NCBI GenBank assembly: GCA_023450085.1
Contig: JAEXHI010000018.1
Coordinates: 67,936 to 131,935 of the forward strand
Direction: 5' to 3'
Origin: Bacteroidota bacterium
GTDB lineage: Bacteria > Bacteroidota > Bacteroidia > Sphingobacteriales > Sphingobacteriaceae
Length of the DNA stretch: 64,000 bases
Positions 54,038 through 62,423 of this stretch are shown piece by piece; within the stretch, counting starts at the first letter, position 1; each line of letters begins with the position of its first letter. The translations under genes and the position numbers were made by a program. The notes below the pieces were generated by a model. That model did not search any database. It worked only from the letters and a program-made list of their open reading frames with translations, and was not told the DNA's origin.

Positions 54038-55120
54038 ATGGAAAATAACGAACTTGCAATTACTGCACCCCCAATTGATAAAGAAGGAAACGTAACTTTA
54101 GAGAACATTAAAGAGGCTGATTTGGCCACCTATAAAAACATCTCTAATCAGCTTACCGAAAAAGATGCCAACTCTATCCTAAACTTTGGGGCCGAAATAC
54201 AAAACTCCATCTCTCGCCAAAGTGATACTTTTTTAACTAACGTTAGGGCACAACAAGCGGGCGATATTGGTGGTTTAATTAACGAATTATTGGCCGAGCT
54301 GAATTACATTGATGTAAACGAGCTGAACCAAAACGGTTTCCAAAGGTTCATCTCCAATATCCCATTCTTGAAAAAGTTTGTGATTGATGTAAAGAAACTG
54401 TTCCAAAAGTATGATAAGATTACCGCCAATGTTGACAAGATCAGCAACAAAGTAAAAGCGGGAATGATCAATTCAGTGAAAGACAACACTTCCCTGCAAA
54501 CCATGTTTGACGGTAACGTTGGCCTGATCAAAGAATTGGAAAACTACATTGTAGCGGGACAGTTAAAATACAAAGAACTTAACGAAGAACTGGCCGTAAT
54601 GGAAGGCAACCCAGCCAACTATCAGGACTATGAAATTTCCGACAAAAGAACTTTCATTAACAGGTTAGATAAAAGACTGGCCGATATGAAAGTGGTGCGT
54701 TTCATCTTGCTACAATCGTTGGCACAAATTAGAGTGGTACAAAACAACAATACTTCTATTGCCGAAAAAGCACAAAGTATTTTAACCACCACCATGCCTG
54801 TTTGGAAAAACCAATTGACTTTGGCTGTTGCCCTACAAAGACAGAAACAAAACATTGAGGTTCAGCGTAAAGTATCAGAAACTACCAATACCATTTTGCG
54901 TAAAAACGCCGAAATGTTGCAACAAAACAGTATTGAGGTAGCCAAAGAAAATGAAAACACGGTGGTATCATTGGAAACACTTCAAATGACTACCAAATCA
55001 TTGATAGACACCCTTAACGAAGTAAAACAAATTCACGAACAAGGCGCACAAACCAGAAGAGCGCTTGATGCAGGCTTGCAAAATTTAGAAGCCGAATTGA
55101 AAAAGGGAGTGGTAAGCTAA
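54038..55120 (+). CDS. telA: TelA-like toxic anion resistance protein
   Basis: A 360-residue, highly helical cytoplasmic protein of the TelA/KlaA family, linked to tellurite and other anion resistance. Marks: FGAEIQNSISRQSDTFLTNV, GLINELLAELNYIDVNELN, FISNIPFLKKFVIDVKKLFQKYDKI, LEVYIVAGQ-like ENYIVAGQLKYKEL, and a long coiled coil behind residue 230. It lies in the centre between the two TerD pairs. Its biochemical role is not known for any member. Confidence 0.9.
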   Translation: MENNELAITAPPIDKEGNVTLENIKEADLATYKNISNQLTEKDANSILNFGAEIQNSISRQSDTFLTNVRAQQAGDIGGLINELLAELNYIDVNELNQNGFQRFISNIPFLKKFVIDVKKLFQKYDKITANVDKISNKVKAGMINSVKDNTSLQTMFDGNVGLIKELENYIVAGQLKYKELNEELAVMEGNPANYQDYEISDKRTFINRLDKRLADMKVVRFILLQSLAQIRVVQNNNTSIAEKAQSILTTTMPVWKNQLTLAVALQRQKQNIEVQRKVSETTNTILRKNAEMLQQNSIEVAKENENTVVSLETLQMTTKSLIDTLNEVKQIHEQGAQTRRALDAGLQNLEAELKKGVVS

Positions 55121-55142
55121 GAGACTGAATTTATAAAGCGCA

Positions 55143-56126
55143 ATGACGGAAGGGTTGGAAGAAATATATGATCAGATTATAAAAGACAGTGCCAAAAAGC
55201 TGCGGGTAGTTAAAATGTTATCTAACTTTTTTAACCACAAAGATCTTTTTGCAGTGTACATTCGAACCAAGGTCATACACAACCTGTTCGAGTCCAACAA
55301 AAATCTGGACATTAACAAGCTCGAACTCTTCCATGTGCAATATACCAGCAGCTTAATTGAGCTCTTTCAAAAAATAAAAAAGGCGAAAGAGCAACAATAC
55401 CTGCTCATTACCGATGAGATTTACATTAACGATGATCTCATTAAAAAACTGGAAAAGGAAACCGAAGGCAGTAACTTTCAATTGGCGGCAAAAAAACATG
55501 CTGCCGATATGGCCAACAAGCTCAAGGAAATTTACGCCATGCTGGTAGCTGACCATGCATCCCCAACATTTGGCTGGGGCGATGTGATGCTCTTTTCGGC
55601 CCGTAATGGCAAGGAGTTTTTTAGAGAACTGGACAATGGTGAAATCTTTTTACAGCTTACTGATTGCGAAGGTAAAAAGACCTATCAGGTGGAGCACGCC
55701 GTAGTAGAGAAAAGACTGATTGGCAAACTGAACAAGTTTAACTTTAGGATTAAGTTTACCTGTGGTTTGCGTTTTGAAAACGAGTACGTAGAGGTTTTTG
55801 ATTATGTAGACTCCAATGAGCAGTTTATATTTATCAATAGCATTAAAACCTTTTACCTGCTCGACAAAGAGATGGCCAACCAACTGGACCTCTCTAAAAA
55901 CCTATCAGATAAAGCGGCTATTATATTGGATTTGAAGAGCAAAAACGATTTGCTCAAAGAAAAACTAACCACCGTTAAAACTTCGCTACAGCAAAATGTA
56001 GAAGAAGTTTTAGAGGGCTATTTGACAAAGATATCGGACGTAGATTTTTTGGAAGAGCTACAAAATGTAGACGAGCAGACCAATATTTTACGGGCCATGT
56101 TGAACATCAATATTAATACAAAATAG
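55143..56126 (+). CDS. Uncharacterised Ter-island protein
   Basis: A 327-residue soluble protein of no family I recognise. Residues 1-140 are helical (LSNFFNHKDLFAVYIRTKVI; FQKIKKAKEQQYLLITDEIYI). A central sheet-rich part (about 145-245) contains FGWGDVMLFSARNGKEFF, EIFLQLTDCEG and KFNFRIKFTCGLRFEN. The C-terminus is a coiled coil (KSKNDLLKEKLTTVKTSLQQ). It sits one base before TerD copy 3 and 22 bases after TelA, so it is an integral part of the operon. Could be an adaptor of the TelA/TerD assembly. Confidence 0.85.
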   Translation: MTEGLEEIYDQIIKDSAKKLRVVKMLSNFFNHKDLFAVYIRTKVIHNLFESNKNLDINKLELFHVQYTSSLIELFQKIKKAKEQQYLLITDEIYINDDLIKKLEKETEGSNFQLAAKKHAADMANKLKEIYAMLVADHASPTFGWGDVMLFSARNGKEFFRELDNGEIFLQLTDCEGKKTYQVEHAVVEKRLIGKLNKFNFRIKFTCGLRFENEYVEVFDYVDSNEQFIFINSIKTFYLLDKEMANQLDLSKNLSDKAAIILDLKSKNDLLKEKLTTVKTSLQQNVEEVLEGYLTKISDVDFLEELQNVDEQTNILRAMLNININTK

Positions 56127-56127
56127 T

Positions 56128-56682
56128 ATGGCAATTAACTTAGAAAAAGGACAAAGACAAAATATCAACGCTCCCAAATTTACTGTAGGTTTAGGTTGGG
56201 ACAGCAATTCCAGCAATACTGGCGAAGCATTCGATTTAGATGCATCGGTTTTTATATTAGGTGCCAATGGCAAGCTCATTAGCGATAGCCACTTGGTATT
56301 TTACAACAACTTAACCTCTCCTGATCAGGCGGTAAGCCATTTAGGCGATAACCTTACTGGGCTTGGCGATGGTGATGATGAACAAGTAGTGGTTGATCTC
56401 TCTAAAATTTCTGCTACGGTAAACGAAATTTGCTTTGTGGTAACCATCCATCAGGCCGATACCAGAAGACAAAATTTTGGTCAGGTAAGAAACTCTTTCA
56501 TCCGTATTGTGGATGGTTCAAACAACACCGAACTGGTGAAATACGAATTAGATGAAGACTTTTCTATTGAAACTGCCGTAGAGTTTGGCCGATTGTACAA
56601 AAGAAATAACGAATGGAAATTTGAAGCGGTAGGCTCGGGCCTTAAAGGCGGCTTACAAGATTTCATTAACAAATACAGCTAA
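56128..56682 (+). CDS. terD: TerD-family protein, copy 3
   Basis: A 184-residue TerD protein closely matching copy 1 along its whole length: MAINLEKGQRQNINAPKF, GLGWDSNSS, FDLDASVFILGANG, HLGDNLTGLGDGDDEQ and a shared VEFGRLYKRNNEWKFEAVG. The Ca-binding acidic residues are kept. The two copies share blocks such as DFSIETAVEFGR, consistent with duplication of the TerD pair. Confidence 0.95.
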   Translation: MAINLEKGQRQNINAPKFTVGLGWDSNSSNTGEAFDLDASVFILGANGKLISDSHLVFYNNLTSPDQAVSHLGDNLTGLGDGDDEQVVVDLSKISATVNEICFVVTIHQADTRRQNFGQVRNSFIRIVDGSNNTELVKYELDEDFSIETAVEFGRLYKRNNEWKFEAVGSGLKGGLQDFINKYS

Positions 56683-56708
56683 CTGATTTAAAAACCAAAA
56701 TAAACGCT

Positions 56709-57368
56709 ATGGCAATTAATTTATCAAAAGGTCAGAAAATTGACCTTCGAAAAACTACGGGCGAAAGCTTAACTAACTTTTGCGTAGGTGTAAACTGGGG
56801 TGCTATTGAAACCAAAGGTTTCTTGGGCCTGAGCAAAAAGGTACAGAACATCGATCTTGATTTGAGCTGTATCCTCATTGATGAGAACAATACCATTTGT
56901 GATCATTTATACTCACCTTTATACCGTGTAGATGTGTTGCAACAATTTGGATTGCCAAAGGGAAAACTAGTTACCGTGGATGGCTCAATGAGACACACCG
57001 GCGATGATTTACAAGGAGACTCAGGCGGCGATGACGGTTTGGACAACGAAATCATCACGGTAGACTTGAGCAGAATTGCCCCTAACGTAGCACAAATCTT
57101 CTTTTTCTTAAACAACGCTGGCAAGGAAGATTTCTCACAAATCCCTTATTCAAAAATCAGGATGTACGAAGGTACCCCTACCCATGTTAAATCAGAGTTT
57201 GCTTCTTATAACGTATCTGCCGAAGGCCAATACATAGGCAAGCAATCCATCATTATGGGTAAACTGTACAAAAGAAATAACGAATGGAAATTTAGCGCCA
57301 TTGGTGATCCAACAGAAGACACCTTTTTGGGCCAAACCATTCACCGTATCGTAAGGTCTTACTTGTAA
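56709..57368 (+). CDS. TerD-family (TerZ-like) protein, copy 4
   Basis: A 219-residue relative of copy 2. It has FCVGVNWGAIETKG, NIDLDLSCILIDENN, RHTGDDLQGDSGGDDGLDNE and KLYKRNNEWKFSAIG. It is longer than copy 2 because of about 17 extra residues (around SPLYRVDVLQQFGLPKGK) between strands before the Ca cluster. Completes the second TerD pair. Confidence 0.93.
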   Translation: MAINLSKGQKIDLRKTTGESLTNFCVGVNWGAIETKGFLGLSKKVQNIDLDLSCILIDENNTICDHLYSPLYRVDVLQQFGLPKGKLVTVDGSMRHTGDDLQGDSGGDDGLDNEIITVDLSRIAPNVAQIFFFLNNAGKEDFSQIPYSKIRMYEGTPTHVKSEFASYNVSAEGQYIGKQSIIMGKLYKRNNEWKFSAIGDPTEDTFLGQTIHRIVRSYL

Positions 57369-57371
57369 GCC

Positions 57372-57785
57372 ATGAAAATCAAGAACATCGATGGCTTAAG
57401 TGTATCAGAGATACAAGCCATTGTAAACGACGGAGGCAGGTTTGTTTATTTTCCTTTCACCATCTCCGTTGTTTTGATGACCTTCAAAAGAGCCTCATCT
57501 ATTTACTTGATCAAACCTTACGAAACGTCCATTAAATATTCGTACCCACATGTACTTACCAATGCCATAGTGGGTTGGTGGGGCTTTCCTTGGGGGCCAG
57601 TGTATACCATCCAATCCATGTACCAGCAAATACAGGGTGGTAACGATGTGACCGAAGCCGTAATGGGCCATTTGATGCAGTATGATCCCGATGCCAACAC
57701 CACTACTTACAATGTAGGCGGCGTTGTTTCGTCCAATGCGGCACAAAGAGAAGATGAACCTCCTACGTACAACATTCCAAAGTAG
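57372..57785 (+). CDS. Small membrane protein with GWWGFPWGP motif
   Basis: A 137-residue protein. Residues about 23-40 (RFVYFPFTISVVLMTFKRA) and 60-85 (VLTNAIVGWWGFPWGPVYTIQSM) are hydrophobic, so two membrane passes are likely, with a soluble tail holding NVGGVVSSNAAQREDEPPTY. The GWWGFPWGP block is also found in small bacterial membrane proteins near zinc-ribbon genes, as I recall, but the function is unknown. Three bases follow the TerD copy 4 stop. Confidence 0.8.
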   Translation: MKIKNIDGLSVSEIQAIVNDGGRFVYFPFTISVVLMTFKRASSIYLIKPYETSIKYSYPHVLTNAIVGWWGFPWGPVYTIQSMYQQIQGGNDVTEAVMGHLMQYDPDANTTTYNVGGVVSSNAAQREDEPPTYNIPK

Positions 57786-57793
57786 AATAAGCT

Positions 57794-58429
57794 ATGAGAA
57801 GATTACCTGTGTATTTTCTGCTCGACACTTCTGGCTCTATGTATGGCGAACCCATACAAGCATTAAACAATGCATTGAGCGGAATGATCAATACCCTGCG
57901 TAGCGATGCGCAGGCTTTAGATTCCCTATGGATCAGTATCATCACTTTTGACAGGGAAGTAAAGGAACTGGTACCGCTTACCGAGCTGGTTCAATTCCGT
58001 TTGCCCCAAATCATTTGTCCGCAAAGTGGCCCTACCAATACCGGTGCGGCTTTAAGCTTTGTAATGGATAAGGTAAAACAAGATGTGATTAAAGGTTCGG
58101 ACACCCAAAAAGGCGATTGGAAACCTTTGCTGTTTCTTTTTACGGATGGTAAGCCTAGCGATATCCAACTGTACCACGAAAAAACAGCCGAAGTACGTGC
58201 CTTTGATTTTGGTGCTGTAGTAGGTTGTGCCGCAGGGCACTTGGCCAATGATGCCATGCTCAAGCAGCTTACCGATAACGTGGTACACCTTGATTCGGCA
58301 GATAGCCAAACCCTTAAAACATTTTTTAAGTGGGTAAGCGAAACCATAGAGCAAGGCAATAAAAGCCAAGGTACCGGAGAAGCCTCAAAGCTCCCTCCCC
58401 CTCCTAGCGAAATTACCGTAGTCATTTAA
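57794..58429 (+). CDS. terY: TerY-type vWA protein, copy 1
   Basis: A 211-residue von Willebrand A domain protein. The MIDAS is complete: D11-TSGS (LLDTSGSMYGEP), the Thr loop GPTNTGAAL and the Asp in LFTDGKPSD. It probably binds Mg2+ and partner proteins in the TerY-phosphatase-kinase triad. The tail beyond the domain is short and proline-rich (PPPPSEITVVI). Eleven bases separate it from copy 2. Confidence 0.94.
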   Translation: MRRLPVYFLLDTSGSMYGEPIQALNNALSGMINTLRSDAQALDSLWISIITFDREVKELVPLTELVQFRLPQIICPQSGPTNTGAALSFVMDKVKQDVIKGSDTQKGDWKPLLFLFTDGKPSDIQLYHEKTAEVRAFDFGAVVGCAAGHLANDAMLKQLTDNVVHLDSADSQTLKTFFKWVSETIEQGNKSQGTGEASKLPPPPSEITVVI

Positions 58430-58440
58430 ATCCTAAACCC

Positions 58441-59490
58441 ATGAGAAGGCTTCCAATTTATTTTCTGATTGATATTTCAGAATCGATGGTGGGCGAACCT
58501 ATTCAACAGGTTGAAGAAGGACTGGCCACCATTATCCAAGCATTAAAATCAGACCCCTACGCTTTAGAAACCGTTTGGGTATCGATCATTGTTTTTGCCG
58601 GACAACCCAAAACCTTGGTACCCCTGCAAGAAATCGTTAATTTTTATCCGCCACGTTTCCCTATTGGCAGCGGCACCTCTTTAAGCAAAGGCTTGGGGCA
58701 TTTAATGTACGAGCTGCGCAGCAACATCGTTAAAACCACTTACGAGCAAAAAGGCGATTGGAAACCTTTGGTATTTTTGTTTACTGATGGCGTACCTACC
58801 GATGATACCTCGGCCGCCATTGGCGAGTGGAAAAGGAACTGGCAAAAATCGGCCAATATGGTCGCCATTTCCTTTGGTAACGAGGCCGATAGTGCTTTGC
58901 TGGGGCAGCTCACCAATGAAGTGCATTTGTTTAAAAATACCTCTCCACAATCGTACAAGGAGTTTTTCAGATGGGTTTCCGATTCCATTAAAACCAGCAG
59001 CATTAGTGTAGAGAACAATGCTACAGGCTTTGAATTGGCCAAAACCGATGGCGACACCATTTCGAAGATTGACCTCACCAAGGAAACGGACAAGAAACCT
59101 CTTGTTGACGATAACTTTGTGGTGTTGGCCGCAAAATGCCAAAACACCAATAGGCCCTATTTAATGAAATACGCTAAAAACCTTAACGAAGGAGATTTTG
59201 GCGGCATGAAATTGTACACCAAATCTTACCGCTTGGCAGGGGCATTTCCCGTGGATAATTCCTACTACGAACTGGCAGACGAGAAGGTAGAAAACCGTAT
59301 CCATAGCGACGAGCTGATTGGCGCACCTAGTTGTCCTTGCTGTGGCAACGCCTACGGCCTGGCCGTTTGTGTTTGCCAAAAAATACATTGCATAGGCGAT
59401 GAACTGGAAAGCACTTGCCCGTGGTGTGGTACCAAAGGCAAATATGGTGTGGGTGGCGGCGGTTTCGACATTACCAGAGCGCAAGGATAA
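58441..59490 (+). CDS. terY: TerY-type vWA protein with zinc ribbon, copy 2
   Basis: A 349-residue protein: vWA domain (1-200) closely related to copy 1, then a TerY-C module with two Cys pairs of zinc-ribbon type (CPCCGN, CVCQKIHC, CPWCGTKG). The MIDAS reads D11-I-S-E-S: the usual Gly is Glu14, so metal binding is uncertain; LFTDGVPTD is kept. The C-terminal ribbon may bind nucleic acid or protein. Its stop codon shares one base with the start of the phosphatase gene (TAATG). Confidence 0.93.
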   Translation: MRRLPIYFLIDISESMVGEPIQQVEEGLATIIQALKSDPYALETVWVSIIVFAGQPKTLVPLQEIVNFYPPRFPIGSGTSLSKGLGHLMYELRSNIVKTTYEQKGDWKPLVFLFTDGVPTDDTSAAIGEWKRNWQKSANMVAISFGNEADSALLGQLTNEVHLFKNTSPQSYKEFFRWVSDSIKTSSISVENNATGFELAKTDGDTISKIDLTKETDKKPLVDDNFVVLAAKCQNTNRPYLMKYAKNLNEGDFGGMKLYTKSYRLAGAFPVDNSYYELADEKVENRIHSDELIGAPSCPCCGNAYGLAVCVCQKIHCIGDELESTCPWCGTKGKYGVGGGGFDITRAQG

Positions 59491-60881
59491 TGAACGAAAC
59501 CGAACGGTATTTAAAAGCACTTTTTGAAAAGCAGGGCATTGCCATCAACAGCCATACCCAACCCCTGTTTCAAGCATTTGCCAATGAGGCAGCAAACATT
59601 AACCACGTAAAAGAAATTAGGCAACTGCAACAACGTATGACAAAAGACTTTAAATTAATAGCTCGACGAGCAGAAATAGACGCTTTGCCAATGGCCTTTC
59701 CCAATGGGATTGTAGGCAAGCCCTATCATGCCGAGTTTAATTTGAATGCTTTGGGTTTAAACGACATTACGGCCTATACCCTTAAAGGTTTCGAAAATTC
59801 GGGACTGGTTTACGATATGGCTACCAAAACCATTAGCGGCATTCCGCAAAGCCATGGCGACATTCAACTTGTTTTTGCCTATCATTTAGCAGACGAAGAA
59901 GAAAATACTTTGGCCAATGAAAAGAAAATTAACCTCATCATTAATCCAGACCCTAAATCACTTTGGAAAAATATTCCCAGCAATGCCGATGATATTTATG
60001 CCAAAGCAGATGAAGTAGCCGAAACCACTACTTTTTTAACACATACGTTAAAAGCAGTTTCAAAAAGAGGCCGTTCCCATGCCAACAAAGGCAGTTTTAG
60101 AGACGATGATTACGCCTATGCCGAATTAGCCAACGGTTGGGGCCTAATGGCCATTTCTGATGGCGCAGGCTCTGCCAGCTATTCCCGTAAAGGCTCCCTA
60201 TTGGCTTGCCAAGCGGTGGTACAATACTTTGAAACCCACTTTAGCCCACAAAATATTGCTGGATTGGAAGAAGCCATCAACGTATATGCCACAGACCCAT
60301 CCGTTAAAGCTAAACTATTGGACATTGCGGCCCCCTATTTATCGGCAGCAGCCAAAAACGCACAGGATACCATTGCCAACTTTGCCAGTACAGCCAAAGC
60401 TAGCCTGAATGATTTTCATGCCACGTTAGCTTTTGTGCTCATCAAGCAATTTCCTACTGGCTATGCTTTTTTAAGTTTTGCCGTGGGCGATTGTCCTGTA
60501 GTATTGGTAGATAAAGCTTTAGCATGGGTAAAACCATTGAACAAGCTCGATGTGGGCGAATATGGTGGAGGCACCAGATTTATCACCATGCCCGAAATAT
60601 TTGCAAAGGCCGATTTTGAGGAACGTTTCAATTTCGAATTCACGCCTAGTTTGCCTTACGTGTTTTTAATGACCGATGGCATTTACGATCCAAAGTTTGA
60701 AGTAGAAGCCAATTTGGCCAAACCCGAAAAATGGAAAGCCTTTCTGGAAGACTTAAAAGGTGCTAATGAAGAAGGGATTAATGCCCTATCCGAAGCGGAA
60801 ACCTCAAAAAACCTTGCCCATTGGACCAACTTTTGGAGCCCAGGCAACCATGACGATCGTACACTTCTCATTTTAGCTTAA
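59490..60881 (+). CDS. PP2C-type phosphatase with N-terminal Ig-like domain
   Basis: A 463-residue protein from ATG 59490 (MNETERYLKALF); the frame is open to 59415 but that lies inside the TerY gene. After a helical start, residues about 75-160 read as a cadherin-like He_PIG fold (GKPYHAEFNLNALGLND, GLVYDMATKTISGIP). The PP2C part begins near 190: SHANKGSFRDDDYAYA, MAISDGAGSASYSRKG, FAVGDCPVVLVD, VFLMTDGIYDPK and HDDRTLLIL hold the metal Asp residues. It should reverse the action of the kinase encoded next. Confidence 0.9.
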   Translation: MNETERYLKALFEKQGIAINSHTQPLFQAFANEAANINHVKEIRQLQQRMTKDFKLIARRAEIDALPMAFPNGIVGKPYHAEFNLNALGLNDITAYTLKGFENSGLVYDMATKTISGIPQSHGDIQLVFAYHLADEEENTLANEKKINLIINPDPKSLWKNIPSNADDIYAKADEVAETTTFLTHTLKAVSKRGRSHANKGSFRDDDYAYAELANGWGLMAISDGAGSASYSRKGSLLACQAVVQYFETHFSPQNIAGLEEAINVYATDPSVKAKLLDIAAPYLSAAAKNAQDTIANFASTAKASLNDFHATLAFVLIKQFPTGYAFLSFAVGDCPVVLVDKALAWVKPLNKLDVGEYGGGTRFITMPEIFAKADFEERFNFEFTPSLPYVFLMTDGIYDPKFEVEANLAKPEKWKAFLEDLKGANEEGINALSEAETSKNLAHWTNFWSPGNHDDRTLLILA

Positions 60882-60889
60882 AATCACCT

Positions 60890-62410
60890 ATGAACGTAGT
60901 CACCGTAAAATCAGTTAATAACCCCGATAAAACCTATCAGTTTACCGACAATGGCGAACCGATGCGTGGCGGGCTAAAAGACGTGTATTTTAGTCCCGAT
61001 AAATCCTACGTAGTGGCTTTGTTTAGGGATCCATTAGATGATAACCAAAAAGAGCGTTTAAAAAGAATTACCAGCCATTACCTCCCTCAAATACAAAACA
61101 AAGAAGCCGCAGACTACTTTTTGGAAGAAGTTTTTCGCTGGCCTAGTGATGTGATTGAGCATAGGGGTTTAACAGGCATTATTGTACCCGCCTACAAAGG
61201 AAAGTTTTTCTTTAAACAAGGGCATGAAACGGGCGATCTTATTAAAGGGAAAGAAAAAAACGGAAAGTGGTTTGCCGCCGCCAAGTTCCGAAACGAACAA
61301 TTTCCCTTACGCGTGGCCAAAGCCGAATTGGGCAACTGGCTAAGCTATTTCCAAATTTGCGTGAATTTGGTACGGGGCGTTAAAAAAATGCATGCCATGG
61401 GCTTGGCCCACTCTGATCTTTCGTACAACAACGTACTGATTGATCCTGTGGAAAAAGCAGCCTGCATGATCGATTTAGACGGATTAGTAGTCCCTGGACT
61501 GTTTCCTGCAGAAGTAATTGGCACGGCCGAGTTTATTGCCCCAGAAGTATTGGCCACCAAACACCTTGATAAAAATGATCCCGAAAGGATATTGCCAAGC
61601 AGGTTAACCGATTTGCATGCCCTGCCGGTGTTAATTTACATGTTATTGCTGCACCGCCACCCCTTAAAAGGCGGCAAAGTGCATAACCTGGATACCGAAA
61701 TAGACGATTTGCTTTCCATGGGCACCAAGGCTTTGTTTATTGAGCACCCTACGGATCATAGCAACAGGCCAAAAGTAGGCCGTTTCTCTAAATGGGATTT
61801 ACCTTGGAGCGATACCGAAAAATTGCCTTATACCATTACGGGGCCCTACCTTACCGAAATGTTCAACAGGACATTTATAGAAGGCCTGCACCAGCCACAG
61901 GAAAGGCCACCAGCCGAAAGTTGGGAACAAGCTTTACTGAAAACGGTTGATTTGATGCAGCCCTGCGCTAACCCATCCTGTAGCCAAGCTTGGTACGTGT
62001 TTGATAACTCTACCGAACCAAAATGCCCTTTTTGTGGCACCAAACATCAGGGTTCACTACCCATACTCGATTTTTATGAGGAATTTAGCCCAGGCGTTTG
62101 GAAACCAGATCAGTCCAGGCTAATGGTTTATCACAACCAGTACCTGTTTAACTGGCATGTGAACAAAAAAGTGATCAGAAATGAGCGCTTAGACCCTAAA
62201 GATAAAATCCCTGTGGGTTATTTTACCTTTTACGAAGGCAAATGGGTACTGGTGAATCAAAAGTTAGAAAATGTTAGAGATTTAACCGAAAACAAAGAAG
62301 TCCCCATCAATACCATGGTGGAACTCACCCAAGGAAAAAAAATCCTCTTGTCGACCGAAGAAGGTGGAAGACTCGTATTAATCACCATCACAAATGAAAA
62401 AAAATCATAA
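60890..62410 (+). CDS. Ter-associated serine/threonine protein kinase
   Basis: A 506-residue protein kinase. Motifs: GGLKDVYFS (glycine loop, partial), VVALF lysine-poor VAIK equivalent, catalytic H174-S-D176-LSYNN, metal site M-I-D195-L-D-G (DFG replaced by DLDG), GTAEFIAPEV (APE loop). The C-terminus has a zinc ribbon (CANPSCSQAWYVF, CPFCGTKH) and a further sheet domain (VGYFTFYEGKWVLVNQ). Last enzyme of the TerY-phosphatase-kinase triad, 13 bases before terC. Confidence 0.92.
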   Translation: MNVVTVKSVNNPDKTYQFTDNGEPMRGGLKDVYFSPDKSYVVALFRDPLDDNQKERLKRITSHYLPQIQNKEAADYFLEEVFRWPSDVIEHRGLTGIIVPAYKGKFFFKQGHETGDLIKGKEKNGKWFAAAKFRNEQFPLRVAKAELGNWLSYFQICVNLVRGVKKMHAMGLAHSDLSYNNVLIDPVEKAACMIDLDGLVVPGLFPAEVIGTAEFIAPEVLATKHLDKNDPERILPSRLTDLHALPVLIYMLLLHRHPLKGGKVHNLDTEIDDLLSMGTKALFIEHPTDHSNRPKVGRFSKWDLPWSDTEKLPYTITGPYLTEMFNRTFIEGLHQPQERPPAESWEQALLKTVDLMQPCANPSCSQAWYVFDNSTEPKCPFCGTKHQGSLPILDFYEEFSPGVWKPDQSRLMVYHNQYLFNWHVNKKVIRNERLDPKDKIPVGYFTFYEGKWVLVNQKLENVRDLTENKEVPINTMVELTQGKKILLSTEEGGRLVLITITNEKKS

Positions 62411-62423
62411 TTAACAATAACTA

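Noticed and set aside
57991..58425. 144-codon minus-strand ORF opposite the first TerY gene
   Set aside because: It mirrors a clear vWA domain and has no protein-like pattern of its own; similar shadows lie opposite glpK (14455-14808) and susD (5735-6091).
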